Assembly (NCBI GenBank): GCA_947461985.1
Contig: CANHNT010000059.1
Location: 1-9,475, forward strand
DNA: 9,475 bases
DNA from: Bacteroidota bacterium
GTDB lineage: Bacteria > Bacteroidota > Bacteroidia > Chitinophagales > Chitinophagaceae
Direction of reading: 5' to 3'
Under the pieces are notes generated by a model. It worked only from the letters and a program-made list of their open reading frames with translations. It was not told where the DNA came from and did no database searches. Of the stretch, positions 6,946-9,475 are shown piece after piece. The position numbers and the translations under genes are program-made. Numbering within the stretch: the stretch's first letter is position 1; each line of letters opens with the position of its first letter.

Positions 6946-7500
6946 GTGAATTCCCAATTAAAAAATAGCAGTGATGAGGCATTAGTCGACATGTATCGTA
7001 CTTCAAAAAGTACGGATGCGTTTGGGCTATTGTACGAACGTTATTCGCATTTAGTGTATGGTGTGTGCATGAAATATTTAAAAGATGTAGACAATGCCAA
7101 AGATGCAAGCATGCAAATATTTGAGAAATTAATAACCGATTTACCTCGACATGAAGTGCAAGTTTTTAAGGCTTGGTTATATCGTGTAGCTCAAAACCAT
7201 TGTTTAATGATTTTAAGGAGTAACAATCACCTAACAAAATCAGTAGATGTTTTTTCTGAAAACAGTGTGGAATTTGTAGATGAATTACATCTTAAAGTTG
7301 AAAAAGAGATTCAGCTAACTAAAATGGAGGACTCCCTAAAGGATTTAAACGAGGATCAAAGACGATGTGTGGAAATGTTTTATTTAGAAAAAAAGACTTA
7401 CATCGAAATAATGCAAGAAACTGGCTTTAACTTTATGCAAGTAAAAAGTTTTATACAAAATGGGAAACGAAATTTAAAACAAAAAATGAGTGAATCTTAA
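6946..7500 (+). CDS. RNA polymerase sigma-70 family factor (ECF-like)
   Basis: A 184-residue sigma factor of the ECF layout that directs RNA polymerase to an unknown regulon. Region 2 spans about 26-94 (FGLLYERYSHLVYGVCMKYLK at the start, then DAKDASMQIF-type helices and FKAWLYRVAQNHC, 74-86). Region 4 spans about 127-180, with LNEDQRRCVEMFYLEKKTY and the helix-turn-helix ETGFNFMQVKSFIQNGKRNLKQ. The start is a GTG: an in-frame TAA lies immediately before it (6943-6945), and the next in-frame ATG (6991) would remove the conserved SDEALVDMY helix that opens this family. There is no obvious Shine-Dalgarno site. It is followed after 8 bp by a zf-HC2 membrane protein, the usual arrangement for a sigma factor and its anti-sigma partner. 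The structured RNA element lies 76 bp upstream. Confidence 0.93.
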   Translation: MNSQLKNSSDEALVDMYRTSKSTDAFGLLYERYSHLVYGVCMKYLKDVDNAKDASMQIFEKLITDLPRHEVQVFKAWLYRVAQNHCLMILRSNNHLTKSVDVFSENSVEFVDELHLKVEKEIQLTKMEDSLKDLNEDQRRCVEMFYLEKKTYIEIMQETGFNFMQVKSFIQNGKRNLKQKMSES

Positions 7501-7508
7501 CTAAAATA

Positions 7509-8609
7509 ATGAATGACGTAAACAACATATTTTCATTGAGTAATTGTCTGTCTAAACAGCAGTTGGTTAACTATATTCAGCAAAAATTGGATAGAGATGA
7601 AGTGTATTTAGTTGAAAGTCATTTAAACGATTGTCCGTTTTGCAGTGATGCCATTGATGGTTTAATGGAAGCCGATTTAACCGAAATGCAAACAACAATT
7701 CAAGAAATTAAGCCCAACCTAATTCATGCTCACATTCAGCATTTACCTTCAGAAAACACCAACACCCAACCAGCTCCGTTAACGATTTCATCGAATAAAA
7801 ATAAATGGATGATTGCGGCAAGTATATTGTTGTTATTCGGTTTAGGAGGTTACTCAGTTTATTCTTTTGTGCACCATCAAAGCCATGAATTAGCTAAAAA
7901 TGAAGAACCCAAATCTATTCCTACAGAAGCTAGCTATACGGAAACATCAACACCTAGAAATACAGAAATCGTTCAAATACGGGTTCCTGAAAAAGAAACA
8001 AAAAATTTGGATAAAAAAGAAGCAGTACCTGCTCAAAAAGGAGTAAATGCAAAAGTAGTTGTTACCGAAAAAATTCAAGAACAGATACCTGAAGTACAAA
8101 AACAAATAGGTGCTGAACCCATGAAACAAATTAAAATTGAGTCTGAACCATTGATAGAAACACAAAATTATCACGATAATTACAGTCAAAAAGAAAGTAA
8201 AGCAGATGCAGTTCAAGAAAAAGAATTAGCAATTAGACAAAAAACAAGTGCTGTGGGTATGTCAAACAAAAAAAATGCGCCTCAAATTCAAAACAATGCA
8301 GCAAACCAATTAAATTATTCATCAGATAATAATAATAATAATATACAATTTGTTCCATCAGCAATAAGTGATTATGAAAATGGTATCACAAGCTATAACA
8401 GAGCAGATTACAGAAATGCTATCCAATATTTAGAACATGCTTTTGAAAATGCAAAAAAAACAGAACAGGAAGATATCGAATATTACTTGGCCATGTCTTA
8501 CCTAAAAATTGGTAGAGAAAAAAAGGCTGAAAAAATATTTAATAAATTAATGGCAAGCTCAAAATATAAATCGATTATTTTAGAGCAACTTAATAAAACA
8601 AAAAAGTAG
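7509..8609 (+). CDS. zf-HC2 / transmembrane / TPR-like protein, probable anti-sigma factor
   Basis: Probable membrane-bound regulator of the sigma factor encoded 8 bp upstream. The 366 residues read in order: an N-terminal zinc-finger anti-sigma domain (about 10-55) with H38-x3-C42-x2-C45 and possibly C13 as a fourth ligand; one membrane helix (about 100-121, MIAASILLLFGLGGYSVYSF) after a basic flank; a long, Gln/Lys/Glu-rich, low-complexity linker (about 125-275) that ends in a five-Asn run; and a C-terminal TPR-like helical domain (about 287-350, YENGITSYNRADYRNAIQYLEHA then EYYLAMSYLKIGREKKAEKIFNKL). Expected topology is zinc finger inside and TPR domain in the periplasm. By analogy with ZAS-domain anti-sigma factors, the finger would hold the sigma factor until a signal sensed outside releases it. 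The sensed signal and the TPR partner are unknown. The last codons overlap the terminator stem. Confidence 0.85.
   Translation: MNDVNNIFSLSNCLSKQQLVNYIQQKLDRDEVYLVESHLNDCPFCSDAIDGLMEADLTEMQTTIQEIKPNLIHAHIQHLPSENTNTQPAPLTISSNKNKWMIAASILLLFGLGGYSVYSFVHHQSHELAKNEEPKSIPTEASYTETSTPRNTEIVQIRVPEKETKNLDKKEAVPAQKGVNAKVVVTEKIQEQIPEVQKQIGAEPMKQIKIESEPLIETQNYHDNYSQKESKADAVQEKELAIRQKTSAVGMSNKKNAPQIQNNAANQLNYSSDNNNNNIQFVPSAISDYENGITSYNRADYRNAIQYLEHAFENAKKTEQEDIEYYLAMSYLKIGREKKAEKIFNKLMASSKYKSIILEQLNKTKK
8328..8342 (+). repeat. (AAT)5 trinucleotide run in the linker of the zf-HC2 protein
   Basis: Five consecutive AAT codons give Asn274-278 at the end of the low-complexity linker. Being a triplet repeat, changes in copy number would alter linker length without shifting the frame. 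Confidence 0.8.
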
Positions 8610-8632
8610 AATCGGTTGATTCTACTTTTTTT
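8601..8632. terminator. Bidirectional terminator between the sigma operon and the receiver-protein gene
   Basis: A perfect 13-bp stem, AAAAAGTAGAATC (8601-8613) with GATTCTACTTTTT (8618-8630), has a GGTT loop and ends in a T-run to 8632. The stem includes the TAG stop codon of the zf-HC2 gene (8607-8609). The A-tract on the other arm gives a U-run on the minus strand, so it also terminates the convergent gene, whose stop is 21 bp away. Confidence 0.92.
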
Positions 8633-8652
8633 GCGCTAAATCGTTCATTTTT

Positions 8653-9192
8653 TTATCGCATCATACTATCTACGTGTTCTGTATTTAGCAAATAATATAC
8701 TCCAGCCAGAATAACTAAAATTAAAATAATCGCTAAAAAAGTAATCGTTCTTTTTTGAGCAGTGTTTACAGCAGCCATTTTATGCATTTCACCTAAACGA
8801 TTTACGGTTGTTTCCATTTTATTAAAAGCGGTTTCACCTTTAATAATATAGTCATACGCTCCGTTTCGCATACTGTCTAATGCAATATTGATATTATCTT
8901 GACCAGAAAACATAATCACTTTTGTTTCAGGGCTTAAATGTTTTATTTCTTTTAAAACTTCTACTCCATTTTTGGCGTTCGCATCAGATGAGCTTAAATG
9001 ATAATCTAAAACAACAATTTCGGGTTTTAGTTTTTTTACATCAGCCATCGCATCTTCGCCATTTTCGTAGGTTTTCATTTCAAAAATATAGCGCTCTTTT
9101 AAATAGTCTTTAATCATTTCTGTTTGCACAGGATCATCGTCAATGACAAACATGTAACGAACACTTTCTAACATAATATTATCTTCAGCCAT
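8653..9192 (-). CDS. Receiver (REC) domain protein with C-terminal membrane anchor
   Basis: A 179-residue CheY-like phosphoacceptor protein. The REC domain covers about 12-135, with the acidic pair D18/D19, phosphorylation site D63 (VVLDYHL), S96 (MFSGQ) and K118 (YIIKGE), so all catalytic positions are present. There is no DNA-binding or enzymatic output domain; instead one hydrophobic helix follows (about 149-169, TITFLAIILILVILAGVYYLL) and a short polar tail, TEHVDSMMR. It would sit tail-anchored with the receiver in the cytoplasm. No histidine kinase is encoded nearby, so the phosphodonor is unknown. A -33/-7-like pair on the minus strand, TTTTG (9234-9238) and TATTTTAC (9207-9214) spaced 19 bp, lies just upstream. 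The first ATG is used; an in-frame ATG at codon 7 is also possible. It converges on the sigma operon. Confidence 0.85.
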   Translation of the reverse strand: MAEDNIMLESVRYMFVIDDDPVQTEMIKDYLKERYIFEMKTYENGEDAMADVKKLKPEIVVLDYHLSSSDANAKNGVEVLKEIKHLSPETKVIMFSGQDNINIALDSMRNGAYDYIIKGETAFNKMETTVNRLGEMHKMAAVNTAQKRTITFLAIILILVILAGVYYLLNTEHVDSMMR

Positions 9193-9206
9193 AAAATAAT
9201 TTTTTT

Positions 9207-9238
9207 GTAAAATACAACGATTAATTTAAATGACAAAA
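9207..9238 (-). promoter_or_regulatory. Candidate -33/-7 promoter of the receiver-protein gene
   Basis: On the minus strand, TTTTG (9234-9238), 19 bp, then TATTTTAC (9207-9214). The spacing is right for Bacteroidota promoters; the -7 box matches TAnnTT but lacks the final TG. The -7 box ends 14 bp before the ATG. Confidence 0.35.
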
Positions 9239-9301
9239 TTACAAAAGGATTCTGTAAAAATTAAAATGAATATTATCATTTTTTTGAAAGTAAATTGCTT
9301 T

Positions 9302-9309
9302 TACCTTTG
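9302..9309 (+). promoter_or_regulatory. Bacteroidota -7 element for the universal stress protein gene
   Basis: TACCTTTG is a perfect TAnnTTTG box, 21 bp before the ATG, giving a leader of about 15-18 nt. A TTTG at 9283-9286 could serve as the -33 element, but the 15-bp gap is slightly short. Confidence 0.6.
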
Positions 9310-9330
9310 TATTAATTAAAATACAAAATT

Positions 9331-9475
9331 ATGAATTCAATACTAGTTCCTACCGATTTTTCCAATGTGGCAGATAATGCACTGAATTATGCTATTTCAA
9401 TGGCAGATTATTATCAATTAGACATCATTTTATACCATGTGGTGCAAATGAGTGCACCCGATGTTGCTGAGCAAA
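9331..9475 (+). CDS. Universal stress protein (UspA family), N-terminal fragment
   Basis: The first 48 codons of a gene cut by the window edge. The product opens MNSILVPTDFSNVADNALNY, which is the classic Usp start: a short beta-strand, then V-P-T-D-F-S with the conserved ATP-contacting D9, then an amphipathic helix. A second strand, DIILYHVV, follows with the usual His/Val pattern. UspA proteins are small cytoplasmic nucleotide-binding proteins induced under stress; in Bacteroidota they are often two-domain forms of about 270-290 residues, but length cannot be judged here. The ATG at 9331 follows a consensus -7 box. It is divergent from the receiver-protein gene across 138 bp, so the two promoters share one intergenic region. 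Confidence 0.88.
   Translation, partial: MNSILVPTDFSNVADNALNYAISMADYYQLDIILYHVVQMSAPDVAEQ

Noticed and set aside
6786..6992. Minus-strand reading frame of 68 codons across the structured RNA element
   Set aside because: It runs through the RNA-like hairpins and into the sigma gene on the opposite strand, has no family resemblance, and is explained by the structured element.
7947..8216. Minus-strand Phe/Cys-rich frame of 89 codons
   Set aside because: It is antisense to the Lys/Gln-rich linker of the zf-HC2 protein; the Phe-rich composition is just the complement of AAA/GAA codons.
1..9475. CRISPR arrays, transposases, phage genes, tRNA or rRNA genes
   Set aside because: No spaced direct repeats, transposase motifs, terminal inverted repeats, tRNA T-loop signatures or rRNA segments were found on either strand.

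Overview
The base composition is low in GC. Several intergenic regions carry -7 elements of the Bacteroidota type (TAnnTTTG), and Shine-Dalgarno sites are weak or absent. Gene families include a cyanophycin synthetase, a sigma factor paired with a zf-HC2/TPR protein, and a PhoU-like DUF47 protein paired with a Pit carrier. Together these point to a member of the Bacteroidota; the lineage below phylum cannot be fixed from the sequence alone.

Left part (1-2950, all on +): the 3' part of cphA (cyanophycin synthetase) runs in from the window edge and is closed by a strong intrinsic terminator. It is followed by a compact rimM-trmD pair (16S rRNA maturation factor and tRNA m1G37 methyltransferase) that ends at a symmetrical terminator. 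That terminator is shared with the convergent phosphate-transport operon.

Middle (2968-6678, all on -): a DUF47/PhoU-like gene precedes a Pit-type phosphate permease and probably forms one transcription unit with it. The permease carries a large soluble insertion of about 185 residues between its two repeat halves. Next comes an AT-rich stretch of about 380 bp with no recognisable gene. Beyond it lies a solitary gene for a degenerate, extended-SDR/NmrA-like protein that lacks the glycine motif and has Phe in place of the catalytic Tyr.

Right part: between the SDR-like gene and a sigma-factor gene lies a structured, more GC-rich segment (about 6766-6870, + strand) that resembles the Flavo-1 RNA motif of Bacteroidota and carries an extra hairpin. 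Then come a sigma-70-family (ECF-like) factor with a GTG start and, 8 bp further on, a zf-HC2/transmembrane/TPR-like protein that is probably its membrane-bound anti-sigma partner. The pair ends in a perfect 13-bp terminator hairpin shared with a convergent gene for a membrane-tethered receiver-domain protein without an output domain. Divergent from that gene, at the right edge, starts a universal stress protein gene that the window cuts off.

Most of this is core or common Bacteroidota gene content. The points most worth a second look are the structured RNA-like element, the Pit insertion domain, the tail-anchored receiver protein and the inactivated SDR-like protein.
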